Origin: Blattamonas nauphoetae
Lineage: Eukaryota > Preaxostyla > Oxymonadida
Assembly (NCBI GenBank): GCA_033064195.1
Contig: JARBJD010000070.1
Span: forward strand, 62,001-126,000
Direction: 5' to 3'
Length of the DNA stretch: 64,000 bases
Shown here: positions 22,301 to 35,324 of the stretch, in pieces
Position numbering within the stretch: the first letter of the stretch is position 1
Layout: each line of letters opens with the position of its first letter
Made by a program: the position numbers and the translations under genes
The notes under the pieces: generated by a model
Told to the model about the DNA's origin: nothing
What the model saw: only the letters and a program-made list of their open reading frames with translations
Database searches by the model: none

Positions 22301-23372
22301 TCGACGATTCATCCCCACTCGTGTCGCTGAACGAATATTCCGTCCCATCATCCACAAATTCACGGTGAGTCCCATCGGGAAGGGTGATCGATGGCGATGA
22401 ATCGGTGTCGGTGTTGGGAGAGGAGAGGAAGGAGGAGAACGAAGAATTCGAGCACAAAACTGACCCTCCGTTGTTCACATCTCGAATCGTCGATCCCGAC
22501 AAATGCGAACTCGACAGCCATACAACACATCCCAACATCGTTTGAGACAATTCCGACACGTGTGGCGGGCAGGAACACCCAATCGAACTCACGTTCACAA
22601 ACGAGCAACTAATCAACGACGATGAGATCATTCCCACTTCATCATTGTTCTTCCGAGCTGTTCGTGTCAGTGAGAGGCCAATCCCGTCTGTTCCCAGAAT
22701 TGTCTGTGAGTTGAACGAACAGCCAACCAGCGAAACTGATCGTGATCCTCCAAATGCTGGAAATGCTGCCGTTTCAACAAGACCACGCAACTGCCCAATT
22801 TCATTCGAAATCGAGCATTTCCTCACCACAACTGACGAATACATGGGTGAATCCTCCAATTTCGACGGAGAAATCAGAATCGCACTTGTCATCGACGACA
22901 CTTCAATTGTGCTCTCAGATATTGTCAGCATGCTGTCCGAAACAATTGCCAGTCGTGAAGTCCGCAATTCGTTATTCTGTGGTCTTCGTTTCTCAGAATG
23001 GTCGATGAGCGAAATGTGGAGCGATTCCAATGACAGTGTTGCATTGGTCAATGAAAAGATTCAATTCTCACCAGTGTGTACGGCAAACTTCTCTTCATTT
23101 GGGAAGCTTTCCGACTCAGATAGCAGGATAATGTGTGTTCTTGGAGAGCTTCTTTCGTTGGATCGTTCTCCCGACAGTTCAAGAGTCAAGTGTTTGATAT
23201 CAATGTTGTTTCCAACGTATGTTCCTTCTGGGAGGGATATAAGTTGGATTTCATTCGAGTTGGAATATTTTGCATTTGGCACGGCATCCAGAAGTGATTG
23301 CAGATTTATTGGATGGGAAGTGATGGCTAATATTGGTTGAAAAACACATAGCAAGAGATAGAGGTGGATCAT
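19347..23372 (-). CDS. Beta-helix / TM / pseudokinase protein A, with one in-frame TGA
   Basis: I chose the ATG at 23372 because it opens a signal peptide (MIHLYLLLCVFQPILA). The frame runs 1341 codons to a TGA at 19347, with a single in-frame TGA at codon 104 (23061-23063). Both sides are clearly coding (..FAVHTGEN, then IFSLTNATLSLESLHISL). Residues ~20-650 form a Ser/Cys-rich beta-helix ectodomain with S-C-F repeats. Beta-sandwich-like repeats (SYTITSIAGIVSSSP, SYTIKSIAPTPGTESP) follow. The TM helix is at ~1000-1023 (LIPVVICVCVALIVIIVVIV) and is followed by NRRRSKGK. The tail is a degenerate kinase: LSSHWILLD in place of HRD, KLDM in place of DFG, LRWRAPE, FSLGLVLWEIETGQVPFGE, NERPTLSEI. 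The catalytic Asp is lacking. The stop may be a real null mutation, an assembly error or readthrough. Confidence 0.8.
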
Positions 23373-23577
23373 AATTTGTATCAGAGATGGATTGATATCC
23401 GAGTCTCGAAGGGAGAGTGATGGAAAATGATCGAACCCACTCCGAGCAGATCTCATTCATTGATTCGGCATTCTGTCAAATGGAGTATGTTTCAAGGTGG
23501 CTTCTGGTTATTTTGTACATGACAGTTTCTCCCGTCTATTCGTCGACTCCATTCTGGAGGTGAATCTCGTGGTCGCT

Positions 23578-23982
23578 GTTTTCGAAAAGAGAGCCAGAAT
23601 GATGATTCGAGAGAAAATGTCGTGAAACGAAAAAGAGTTCCTGCTCAATCCAGAAACCGTTCCACATGAAGGAGGTACAGCGGAGAGATAATATCAACTC
23701 AAGACGAAAAAGAAGAAGAAATCGGAAACAACCGAAGATCGGAAAAGATAGTCAAGATGAAGTGAGTGAAAGTGAGCGAATGGTCCCCAACAAGATAGAT
23801 GCGAGAGCAGAAACGAAAGTCATCACATCTGAAAAGGTAGAAATGAACAGAGAGGAGACCAAAATGAAGACAGAACGTGGAGTGAGTGAGTGAAGGCGGA
23901 AATCCGAAGACGAGAAAGAAGAAGGTTGGGAAGGGAACTGTGATGGACAGGAACTGTTTGTTCGCAGCGTGTGTCCCCACAT
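23578..23982. repeat. 3' flank of gene B, duplicate of gene A flank
   Basis: Diverged copy of 18745-19346, shortened and lying directly downstream of the gene B C-terminal fragment on the minus strand. Confidence 0.65.
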
Positions 23983-24297
23983 TCATTGATCCGAAGGGAG
24001 GCGAGTTTCGTCAGGATGGGAAGAGAGGAACTCTCCAATTTCAGAAAGTGAAGGGCGATGGTTGGGATCAACTGACACACAGCGATGGATCAGCGAAACA
24101 AACTCCTGGTCTTTCAGATCGTCCATTTTCGGTCCAATTCCCGTTCCCGATTGTCGCTGAGCATTCACTGCATCCAGCTCCCCAAACGGAACTTGTCCAG
24201 TCTCAATTTCCCACAACACAAGGCCAACACTAAAAACCGACGCTTTCGAACCATCCACACACACTTCTCCACTTCGTCCTTCTGACGCCACAACTTC
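23983..24297 (-). pseudogene. Gene B C-terminal kinase-like fragment
   Basis: 105 codons beginning EVVASEGRSGEV and continuing VFSVGLVLWEIETGQVPFGE and HRPSLSEIGEF. It is nearly identical to the end of gene A. It starts exactly at the E of the APE motif, where the sequence meets the 13-kb insertion. The rest of the gene resumes at 37274 in the same strand and phase. Confidence 0.85.
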
Positions 24298-24513
24298 TTA
24301 TTAACAACAAGGCTCGTCTCCCAGTTTCTAGTGAGATGTCCGGACCGACCCGTATGGAAATAATGGTGGGTGGTCTGATAAAAGCGTCAACAAAGAAAAA
24401 GTTACTCAATGAAGGAACAATTACGAGCGCCGATTGCTCCTTATCAATCCGTTTCCGGGCTTTCGCACGCGGAGACGTTTGTCGCTCCGCCGAAGTGTGG
24501 CAGCAGCGTTGTC

Positions 24514-24600
24514 AACTGGGAGACGAGCCTTGTTGTTAATAAGGCTTTCCCTTCGGTCAAGCCGAACACAACTGGGCTCGTCTCCCAGTTTCTAGTGAGA
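24514..24600. repeat. Internal complementary region of the gene B element
   Basis: Contains the F-side terminus (..CGAGCCTTGTTGTTAATAA) directly abutting the hairpin terminus (GGCTTTCCCTTCGG..). This is the same junction that joining the element's two outer ends in a circle would produce, but inverted relative to them. Confidence 0.65.
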
Positions 24601-24652
24601 CTTCAAAAGACCCAGCTATGAACGGCTGACGAGATGACAAGAAGAGGCGGGG

Positions 24653-27600
24653 CGTTGGCTCAAGCCGTAGCGAGCCGCGCATCCCACTCTCATCTTCATC
24701 TCTCTCTCACTCTCTCTCTCTCAGACTCAATGTGATCGAGAGCAGTGCGTTGGCTCAAGCCGTAGCGAGCCGCGCATCCCACTCTCATCTTCATCTCTCT
24801 CTCACTCTCTCTCTCTCAGATTCAATGTGATCGAGAGCAGTGCGTTGGCTCAAGCCGTAGCGAGCCGCGCATCCCACTCTCATCTTCATCTCTCTCTCAC
24901 TCTCTCTCTCTCAGATTCAATGTGATCGAGAGCAGTGCGTTGGCTCAAGCCGTAGCGAGCCGCGCATCCCACTCTCATCTTCATCTCTCTCTCACTCTCT
25001 CTCTCAGACTCAATGTGATCGAGAGCAGTGCGTTGGCTCAAGCCGTAGCGAGCCGCGCATCCCACTCTCATCTTCATCTCTCTCTCACTCTCTCTCTCTC
25101 AGACTCAATGTGATCGAGAGCAGTGCGTTGGCTCAAGCCGTAGCGAGCCGCGCATCCCACTCTCATCTTCATCTCTCTCTCACTCTCTCTCTCAGACTCA
25201 ATGTGATCGAGAGCAGTGCGTTGGCTCAGGCCGTAGCGAGCCGCGCATCCCACTCTCATCTTCATCTCTCTCACTCTCTCTCTCAGACTCAATGTGATCG
25301 AGAGCAGTGCGTTGGCTCAAGCCGTAGCGAGCCGCGCATCCCACTCTCATCTTCATCTCTCTCTCACTCTCTCTCTCAGATTCAATGTGATCGAGAGCAG
25401 TGCGTTGGCTCAAGCCGTAGCGAGCCGCGCATCCCACTCTCATCTTCATCTCTCTCTCACTCTCTCTCTCAGACTCAATGTGATCGAGAGCAGTGCGTTG
25501 GCTCAAGCCGTAGCGAGCCGCGCATCCCACTCTCATCTTCCTCTCTCTCACTCTCTCTCTCAGACTCAATGTGATCGAGAGCAGTGCGTTGGCTCAAGCC
25601 GTAGCGAGCCGCGCATCCCACTCTCATCTTCATCTCTCTCTCACTCTCTCTCTCTCAGACTCAATGTGATCGAGAGCAGTGCGTTGGCTCAAGCCGTAGC
25701 GAGCCGCGCATCCCACTCTCATCTTCATCTCTCTCACTCTCTCTCAGACTCAATGTGATCGAGAGCAGTGCGTTGGCTCAAGCCGTAGCGAGCCGCGCAT
25801 CCCACTCTCATCTTCATCTCTCTCTCACTCTCTCTCTCAGACTCAATGTGATCGAGAGCAGTGCGTTGGCTCAAGCCGTAGCGAGCCGCGCATCCCACTC
25901 TCATCTTCATCTCTCTCTCACTCTCTCTCTCTCAGACTCAATGTGATCGAGAGCAGTGCGTTGGCTCAAGCCGTAGCGAGCCGCGCATCCCACTCTCATC
26001 TTCATCTCTCTCTCACTCTCTCTCTCAGACTCAATGTGATCGAGAGCAGTGCGTTGGCTCAAGCCGTAGCGAGCCGCGCATCCCACTCTCATCTTCATCT
26101 CTCTCACTCTCTCTCTCAGACTCAATGTGATCGAGAGCAGTGCGTTGGCTCAAGCCGTAGCGAGCCGCGCATCCCACTCTCATCTTCCTCTCTCTCACTC
26201 TCTCTCTCAGACTCAATGTGATCGAGAGCAGTGCGTTGGCTCAAGCCGTAGCGAGCCGCGCATCCCACTCTCATCTTCATCTCTCTCTCACTCTCTCTCT
26301 CTCAGACTCAATGTGATCGAGAGCAGTGCGTTGGCTCAAGCCGTAGCGAGCCGCGCATCCCACTCTCATCTTCTCTCTCACTCTCTCTCAGACTCAATGT
26401 GATCGAGAGCAGTGCGTTGGCTCAAGCCGTAGCGAGCCGCGCATCCCACTCTCATCTTCATCTCTCTCACTCTCTCTCTCAGACTCAATGTGATCGAGAG
26501 CAGTGCGTTGGCTCAAGCCGTAGCGAGCCGCGCATCCCACTCTCATCTTCATCTCTCTCACTCTCTCTCTCAGACTCAATGTGATCGAGAGCAGTGCGTT
26601 GGCTCAAGCCGTAGCGAGCCGCGCATCCCACTCTCATCTTCATCTCTCTCACTCTCTCTCTCAGACTCAATGTGATCGAGAGCAGTGCGTTGGCTCAAGC
26701 CGTAGCGAGCCGCGCATCCCACTCTCATCTTCATCTCTCTCTCACTCTCTCTCTCAGACTCAATGTGATCGAGAGCAGTGCGTTGGCTCAAGCCGTAGCG
26801 AGCCGCGCATCCCACTCTCATCTTCATCTCTCTCTCACTCTCTCTCTCTCAGACTCAATGTGATCGAGAGCAGTGCGTTGCTCAAGCCGTAGCGAGCCGC
26901 GCATCCCACTCTCATCTTCATCTCTCTCTCACTCTCTCTCTCAGACTCAATGTGATCGAGAGCAGTGCGTTGGCTCAAGCCGTAGCGAGCCGCGCATCCC
27001 ACTCTCATCTTCATCTCTCTCACTCTCTCTCTCAGACTCAATGTGATCGAGAGCAGTGCGTTGGCTCAAGCCGTAGCGAGCCGCGCATCCCACTCTCATC
27101 TTCATCTCTCTCTCACTCTCTCTCTCAGACTCAATGTGATCGAGAGCAGTGCGTTGGCTCAAGCCGTAGCGAGCCGCGCATCCCACTCTCATCTTCATCT
27201 CTCTCTCACTCTCTCTCTCAGACTCAATGTGATCGAGAGCAGTGCGTTGGCTCAAGCCGTAGCGAGCCGCGCATCCCACTCTCATCTTCATCTCTCTCTC
27301 TCTCTCTCTCTCAGACTCAATGTGATCGAGAGCAGTGCGTTGGCTCAAGCCGTAGCGAGCCGCGCATCCCACTCTCATCTTCATCTCTCTCTCACTCTCT
27401 CTCTCAGACTCAATGTGATCGAGAGCAGTGCGTTGGCTCAAGCCGTAGCGAGCCGCGCATCCCACTCTCATCTTCATCTCTCTCTCACTCTCTCTCTCAG
27501 ACTCAATGTGATCGAGAGCAGTGCGTTGGCTCAAGCCGTAGCGAGCCGCGCATCCCACTCTCATCTTCATCTCTCTCACTCTCTCTCTCTCAGACTCAAT

Positions 27601-30600
27601 GTGATCGAGAGCAGTGCGTTGGCTCAAGCCGTAGCGAGCCGCGCATCCCACTCTCATCTTCCTCTCTCTCACTCTCTCTCTCAGACTCAATGTGATCGAG
27701 AGCAGTGCGTTGGCTCAAGCCGTAGCGAGCCGCGCATCCCACTCTCATCTTCATCTCTCTCTCACTCTCTCTCTCAGACTCAATGTGATCGAGAGCAGTG
27801 CGTTGGCTCAAGCCGTAGCGAGCCGCGCATCCCACTCTCATCTTCATCTCTCTCACTCTCTCTCAGACTCAATGTGATCGAGAGCAGTGCGTTGGCTCAA
27901 GCCGTAGCGAGCCGCGCATCCCACTCTCATCTTCATCTCTCTCTCACTCTCTCTCTCTCAGACTCAATGTGATCGAGAGCAGTGCGTTGGCTCAAGCCGT
28001 AGCGAGCCGCGCATCCCACTCTCATCTTCATCTCTCTCTCACTCTCTCTCTCAGACTCAATGTGATCGAGAGCAGTGCGTTGGCTCAAGCCGTAGCGAGC
28101 CGCGCATCCCACTCTCATCTTCATCTCTCTCTCACTCTCTCTCTCAGACTCAATGTGATCGAGAGCAGTGCGTTGGCTCAAGCCGTAGCGAGCCGCGCAT
28201 CCCACTCTCATCTTCATCTCTCTCTCACTCTCTCTCTCTCAGACTCAATGTGATCGAGAGCAGTGCGTTGGCTCAAGCCGTAGCGAGCCGCGCATCCCAC
28301 TCTCATCTTCATCTCTCTCTCACTCTCTCTCTCTCAGACTCAATGTGATCGAGAGCAGTGCGTTGGCTCAAGCCGTAGCGAGCCGCGCATCCCACTCTCA
28401 TCTTCATCTCTCTCACTCTCTCTCTCAGACTCAATGTGATCGAGAGCAGTGCGTTGGCTCAAGCCGTAGCGAGCCGCGCATCCCACTCTCATCTTCATCT
28501 CTCTCTCACTCTCTCTCTCAGACTCAATGTGATCGAGAGCAGTGCGTTGGCTCAAGCCGTAGCGAGCCGCGCATCCCACTCTCATCTTCATCTCTCTCTC
28601 ACTCTCTCTCTCAGACTCAATGTGATCGAGAGCAGTGCGTTGGCTCAAGCCGTAGCGAGCCGCGCATCCCACTCTCATCTTCCTCTCTCTCACTCTCTCT
28701 CTCAGACTCAATGTGATCGAGAGCAGTGCGTTGGCTCAAGCCGTAGCGAGCCGCGCATCCCACTCTCATCTTCATCTCTCTCACTCTCTCTCTCTCAGAC
28801 TCAATGTGATCGAGAGCAGTGCGTTGGCTCAAGCCGTAGCGAGCCGCGCATCCCACTCTCATCTTCATCTCTCTCACTCTCTCTCTCTCAGACTCAATGT
28901 GATCGAGAGCAGTGCGTTGGCTCAAGCCGTAGCGAGCCGCGCATCCCACTCTCATCTTCCTCTCTCTCACTCTCTCTCTCAGACTCAATGTGATCGAGAG
29001 CAGTGCGTTGGCTCAAGCCGTAGCGAGCCGCGCATCCCACTCTCATCTTCATCTCTCTCTCACTCTCTCTCTCTCAGACTCAATGTGATCGAGAGCAGTG
29101 CGTTGGCTCAAGCCGTAGCGAGCCGCGCATCCCACTCTCATCTTCCTCTCTCTCACTCTCTCTCTCAGACTCAATGTGATCGAGAGCAGTGCGTTGGCTC
29201 AAGCCGTAGCGAGCCGCGCATCCCACTCTCATCTTCATCTCTCTCACTCTCTCTCTCAGACTCAATGTGATCGAGAGCAGTGCGTTGGCTCAAGCCGTAG
29301 CGAGCCGCGCATCCCACTCTCATCTTCATCTCTCTCACTCTCTCTCTCAGACTCAATGTGATCGAGCAGTGCGTTGGCTCAAGCCGTAGCGAGCCGCGCA
29401 TCCCACTCTCATCTTCATCTCTCTCTCACTCTCTCTCTCAGACTCAATGTGATCGAGAGCAGTGCGTTGGCTCAAGCCGTAGCGAGCCGCGCATCCCACT
29501 CTCATCTTCATCTCTCTCACTCTCTCTCAGACTCAATGTGATCGAGAGCAGTGCGTTGGCTCAAGCCGTAGCGAGCCGCGCATCCCACTCTCATCTTCAT
29601 CTCTCTCACTCTCTCTCAGACTCAATGTGATCGAGAGCAGTGCGTTGGCTCAAGCCGTAGCGAGCCGCGCATCCCACTCTCATCTTCATCTCTCTCACTC
29701 TCTCTCAGACTCCAATGTGATCGAGAGCAGTGCGTTAGCTCAAGCCGTAGCGAGCCGCGCATCCCACTCTCATCTTCATCTCTCTCTCACTCTCTCTCTC
29801 AGACTCAATGTGATCGAGAGCAGTGCGTTGGCTCAAGCCGTAGCGAGCCGCGCATCCCACTCTCATCTTCATCTCTCTCACTCTCTCTCTCTCAGACTCA
29901 ATGTGATCGAGAGCAGTGCGTTGGCTCAAGCCGTAGCGAGCCGCGCATCCCACTCTCATCTTCATCTCTCTCACTCTCTCTCAGACTCAATGTGATCGAG
30001 AGCAGTGCGTTGGCTCAAGCCGTAGCGAGCCGCGCATCCCACTCTCATCTTCATCTCTCACTCTCTCTCAGACTCAATGTGATCGAGAGCAGTGCGTTGG
30101 CTCAAGCCGTAGCGAGCCGCGCATCCCACTCTCATCTTCTCTCTCACTCTCTCTCTCAGACTCAATGTGATCGAGAGCAGTGCGTTGGCTCAAGCCGTAG
30201 CGAGCCGCGCATCCCACTCTCATCTTCATCTCTCTCACTCTCTCTCTCAGACTCAATGTGATCGAGAGCAGTGCGTTGGCTCAAGCCGTAGCGAGCCGCG
30301 CATCCCACTCTCATCTTCATCTCTCACTCTCTCTCAGACTCAATGTGATCGAGAGCAGTGCGTTGGCTCAAGCCGTAGCGAGCCGCGCATCCCACTCTCA
30401 TCTTCTCTCTCTCACTCTCTCTCTCAGACTCAATGTGATCGAGAGCAGTGCGTTGGCTCAAGCCGTAGCGAGCCGCGCATCCCACTCTCATCTTCATCTC
30501 TCTCACTCTCTCTCTCAGACTCAATGTGATCGAGAGCAGTGCGTTGGCTCAAGCCGTAGCGAGCCGCGCATCCCACTCTCATCTTCACTCTCTCACTCTC

Positions 30601-32231
30601 TCTCTCAGACTCAATGTGATCGAGAGCAGTGCGTTGGCTCAAGCCGTAGCGAGCCGCGCATCCCACTCTCATCTTCATCTCTCTCTCACTCTCTCTCTCA
30701 GACTCAATGTGATCGAGAGCAGTGCGTTGGCTCAAGCCGTAGCGAGCCGCGCATCCCACTCTCATCTTCATCTCTCTCTCACTCTCTCTCTCAGACTCAA
30801 TGTGATCGAGTGCGTTGGCTCAAGCCGTAGCGAGCCGCGCATCCCACTCTCATCTTCATCTCTCTCACTCTCTCTCTCAGACTCAATGTGATCGAGAGCA
30901 GTGCGTTGGCTCAAGCCGTAGCGAGCCGCGCATCCCACTCTCATCTTCATCTCTCTCACTCTCTCTCAGACTCAATGTGATCGAGAGCAGTGCGTTGGCT
31001 CAAGCCGTAGCGAGCCGCGCATCCCACTCTCATCTTCATCTCTCACTCTCTCTCTCTCAGACTCAATGTGATCGAGAGCAGTGCGTTGGCTCAAGCCGTA
31101 GCGAGCCGCGCATCCCACTCTCATCTTCATCTCTCTCTCACTCTCTCTCTCTCAGACTCAATGTGATCGAGAGCAGTGCGTTGGCTCAAGCCGTAGCGAG
31201 CCGCGCATCCCACTCTCATCTTCATCTCTCTCACTCTCTCTCTCAGACTCAATGTGATCGAGAGCAGTGCGTTGGCTCAAGCCGTAGCGAGCCGCGCATC
31301 CCACTCTCATCTTCATCTCTCTCACTCTCTCTCAGACTCAATGTGATCGAGAGCAGTGCGTTGGCTCAAGCCGTAGCGAGCCGCGCATCCCACTCTCATC
31401 TTCATCTCTCTCTCACTCTCTCTCTCAGACTCAATGTGATCGAGAGCAGTGCGTTGGCTCAAGCCGTAGCGAGCCGCGCATCCCACTCTCATCTTCATCT
31501 CTCTCTCACTCTCTCTCTCAGATTCAATGTGATCGAGAGCAGTGCGTTGGCTCAAGCCGTAGCGAGCCGCGCATCCCACTCTCATCTTCATCTCTCTCAC
31601 TCTCTCTCTCTCAGACTCAATGTGATCGAGAGCAGTGCGTTGGCTCAAGCCGTAGCGAGCCGCGCATCCCACTCTCATCTTCCTCTCTCTCACTCTCTCT
31701 CTCAGACTCAATGTGATCGAGAGCAGTGCGTTGGCTCAAGCCGTAGCGAGCCGCGCATCCCACTCTCATCTTCATCTCTCTCACTCTCTCTCTCTCAGAC
31801 TCAATGTGATCGAGAGCAGTGCGTTGGCTCAAGCCGTAGCGAGCCGCGCATCCCACTCTCATCTTCCTCTCTCTCACTCTCTCTCTCAGACTCAATGTGA
31901 TCGAGAGCAGTGCGTTGGCTCAAGCCGTAGCGAGCCGCGCATCCCACTCTCATCTTCATCTCTCTCTCACTCTCTCTCTCTCAGACTCAATGTGATCGAG
32001 AGCAGTGCGTTGGCTCAAGCCGTAGCGAGCCGCGCATCCCACTCTCATCTTCATCTCTCTCTCACTCTCTCTCTCTCAGACTCAATGTGATCGAGAGCAG
32101 TGCGTTGGCTCAAGCCGTAGCGAGCCGCGCATCCCACTCTCATCTTCCTCTCTCTCACTCTCTCTCTCAGACTCAATGTGATCGAGAGCAGTGCGTTGGC
32201 TCAAGCCGTAGCGAGCCGCGCATCCCACTCT
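24653..32231. repeat. Satellite array, ~93-bp monomer, about 82 copies
   Basis: The monomer holds a G+C-rich core (GCGTTGGCTCAAGCCGTAGC, then GAGCCGCGCATCCC) and a variable (CT)n tract, so units are 91-95 bp. The core can fold (GGCTC pairing with GAGCC). Copies are nearly identical. A recurrent variant reads CTTCCTCTC instead of CTTCATCTC and recurs at related spacings, which suggests higher-order block duplication. The array is open in several frames on both strands, giving long artificial ORFs. It lies inside the DIRS-like element. Confidence 0.95.
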
Positions 32232-34205
32232 CCTGTTGGATATCCTTCTCCTTTAGGGTCATGTCTCGATGTCTCGAAGCTGCTCTTCTTTGAGGCAACT
32301 CCTCAGCTGTTCATAAAATTCATTCCCTTGACCGTGACTCGCGAGAGGGCTCCCGGAGCGACTGCCACCCATTTCTTCGGGGAAGCGTTCTCATCTCTCT
32401 CCTTGAGCATTGGCTGCGAGTATCTTGCCCCTTCATATCCTCAATCTCCCTCATGATAATGATTTCACTTGCCTCCCTTTCCCTCCCACCCCCCTCGCTC
32501 TCTCACCCCTTCTTTCCTTTCAACTCTTCTCAACCTCATTGTACTTCACCCCTCCCAAATCACCGATGTCAACCATCTTCCAATCTAAAGCCCCTGTTCC
32601 CTTTACGATGCACTTCCTTGTATCAGTGCTCTCTTGAACTGAATAATCTAACGATGATCTTCTCCACCACCACACTCCTTCCTCCCGCTCTCCACCTCGT
32701 TCATTTTCGCTCCCTCGATCAGGAGTGTTCAGTTCTCCCTCAGCAGAGACCCTTCATGATGCACTACCTTGCCCCAGTGCTCTTTGGAAATGAACCGCCT
32801 TCCCTCGTCCATCTCTCCACCTCACAATCTTAACTCCCGTTACTTCCCCAGTGAACTTGTCTTCGAGATTTGATACTTATCCTGTCAACAATAGCATCAT
32901 TGATGTCTCCGTCCTGACATTCCAACGAGGACTGACTTCGAGCGACTTGTCGCTTTTAGTGAAGTCATCTTGTCCTTCATCTATTGAGCCCGATCAGCTG
33001 AGACTGTCGCAAATGGATACAACACTTCATCCCACTCTCCAATCCCTCCAGATAATGTTATTGTCACTTCACGAGTCAGTGGCCTTTGAGCTGCGTCTTG
33101 TCCAACAAGTGCCAGCGTTAACTCCACTCCTTTCTCCAGCTCTCCCTATCGTTGAGACAGGATGGTCGATATCGATCGACCATGCTCTCTCTGGTGAGCT
33201 CATCACTTCTTTAACAATCCCTGTTTGTCCTTCAACCCATTTCCCATCTGATCCAATCACTCCTCAATCTCTCTGTTTTCTCCTCCTCTCTAACTAATGG
33301 GTTGGCACAATGTGATTCGATTGGCCTTCGCCCTGCGTCAAGTATTCATGAGATCGCGATGTTATCGATTCGCGGGTCAGTGATTATTTCGCTGTATCTT
33401 GTCCATCCAAGGTCAGCGAGTATCCCTTCACTCTAAAATCCTTCGATTCTCTCCAGTCTCCCTCTGAGCATTTGCTGAACTCCTCGTCCAACAGCGATCC
33501 CTCTTGGAACGATACTAATGGTACCCCTCTTCACAGTCTGTTCTGTCCTAACGAACAGTAACTTCTGTGCAACTTTCCTCCCATGAGCCCGAGGTTGAGT
33601 TTGTTGCCCTGTCAGTCTTCCTCACTGTGTATGCTTCCTCCTTTGATGGGCTGGCGATTAACCTCTTGGTGAACCAACGAGGTCGAAAAATCGTACAGGT
33701 TGCTCCTCTTCGTCTCTCTCGTCCTTATCCCTCTCGTTCTCGTCGTGTCTCGTTTCGGTGCGTTCCCTCTCGAGACGAGTGCTGGATGTGTGCTTTGTTG
33801 TGCCTTCATCTGTGACATGTGTGAGGAGCAACGTACCTTGATATCATTACTCCTTCGCGTAGAAAGGTTCACCTTCATCCTTATCTCCACAGAGAACATA
33901 TATCACTCCTCCCCTCTCCCATTCAAAGCTATCACTTTCACTTTGGATTTGTTGGGTGTGCCTCACAGCACCCCGAATTCTCGTCTTCTTCCACCTCAGT
34001 TCCGAGACCCTTCTACCGTCAAGTGGAGTGATGGTCCTCGTTTGGAGTTGCATCTTTCTCGTGCACTGACGAAAGGAGATAATTTGTTCGATCATTGACT
34101 GTTTTGACAGTTTATTCATATGTGATATCGTTCTGATATCTTCAACTTGCCCATTCTCTCCTGAGTATCCCTTCCAAAGCTCTTCTCCTCTTTTGCGATC
34201 TCCCT
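32232..34205. other. Degraded coding-like region, no intact gene
   Basis: The sequence leaves the satellite at 32232. Plus-strand frames (32851-33297, 33567-33815, 33700-34098) have plausible composition. One holds a hydrophobic run (LLFVSLVLIPLVLVV) followed by a charged stretch, reminiscent of the TM segment of the local surface proteins. A ~140-bp motif around TGCACTTCCTTG/TGCACTACCTTG is repeated near 32610 and 32760. I cannot name a gene. Confidence 0.35.
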
Positions 34206-35324
34206 TCAACCTCCTCCCTTCACAATCTTCGTAACTCCACCTTTCCGTGCTTCCTTCACATTCACCCGCCTCTCGTTCCACTTTCGATTGTCCAATGTAA
34301 CAAGCCAGGTATCGTGATAATGACTCTCGGAGATGTTATTCCCGATGTGAGATGCCTGCCGTCTCTGCATGATCGAGCTTGCGGTATGGCATTTGAACCT
34401 AGACGACAGTAATTCAGTTGTCGTGGTTCTTTCCATCGATTTCAACCACATTGCTTCCATTTTGGTGCAGGAACTTGTAGAATACTTCACTTTGGTTGTG
34501 CGTCGTGACCTTGCTCTCCGAGTAGCAACCTCCCTCACGTTTCATAGGGACGATGATGCGTTTGTTCTTCTTCATTCGTCTGGACGTCTGTCTTTCACGC
34601 CCGGAACGCTTGTCATCTCCAATCTGCATCCCTCAGCCACTAGTTCGTTGATTGTTCTCCTCTTGACAAAAAGTCCCCCCGAGATCGCCTAATTGATCGT
34701 CCTAGAGATGTTCATTGTGTGAGAAGCAGCGATAATTTCAGCTTCGCGAAGCACACGAGTATAGTCTGTCCCTTCGTACGCTTTAGCGTTCTCGACGTAA
34801 GCCGGGATATGTGTACGTGTGCGGCAGTTGTCGTATGTGACTTAACACAACGAGTAATCGGATAGTCATTGTCGTGATCTGTGATTTCGTAAGGATCTTC
34901 GAAGAGCTTGACTTTGAACGCACGATGCTTCGCTGGAGCGCAATCTTTCACAAGAACACACCCTTGTCATGAAGGGAACGGGGGACGATCAATCACTTTG
35001 TTGGTCGTGATCGTCGTTCTGGATAACCTTTCGATATCTGCGGAGCGATCCTTCGTCGTTTTTCGGCTCGGTGGGATAGCCAGATCACCGGCTTTCATTT
35101 CACGTGTCAGCCCTGTTGCTAAAGAGGATTTAGAATCGCGAACAAGCTTGCCTTGAACTTGGTTAAGATTGCGGCGAGGTACTTTGGACGGATGTGCTTG
35201 GCTGGACATACTGTCCATTGTCTCCTTCCGAAGGATGACAATTTGGAACTGAAACTGAGATGAAGATGTTCCCTGGCGTTCTTCCCCCCAAGTGGTCCGT
35301 GTTGCTTTCTGAGAAGCAATAAAT
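34206..35324 (-). mobile_element. Broken LTR-retrotransposon fossil, Ty3-like integrase/chromodomain part
   Basis: Minus-strand frames include DPYEITDHDNDYPITRC followed by AAHVHISRL (34712-34951), which resembles the C-terminal part of Ty3/gypsy integrases. A later frame (34206-34538) resembles a chromodomain tail. No LTRs, capsid or reverse transcriptase are recognised. It is a broken partial copy with several breaks, clearly older than the surrounding transposons. Confidence 0.45.

Noticed and set aside
24653-32231. CRISPR array
   Set aside because: The repeats have no unique spacers; the whole unit is conserved, and the organism is eukaryotic.
24886-32293. Dozens of 60-360-residue ORFs on both strands (MIESSALAQAV.. 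and MSLRERVRE.. types)
   Set aside because: They are translations of the ~93-bp satellite in several frames; both strands are equally open and there is no start or end context.
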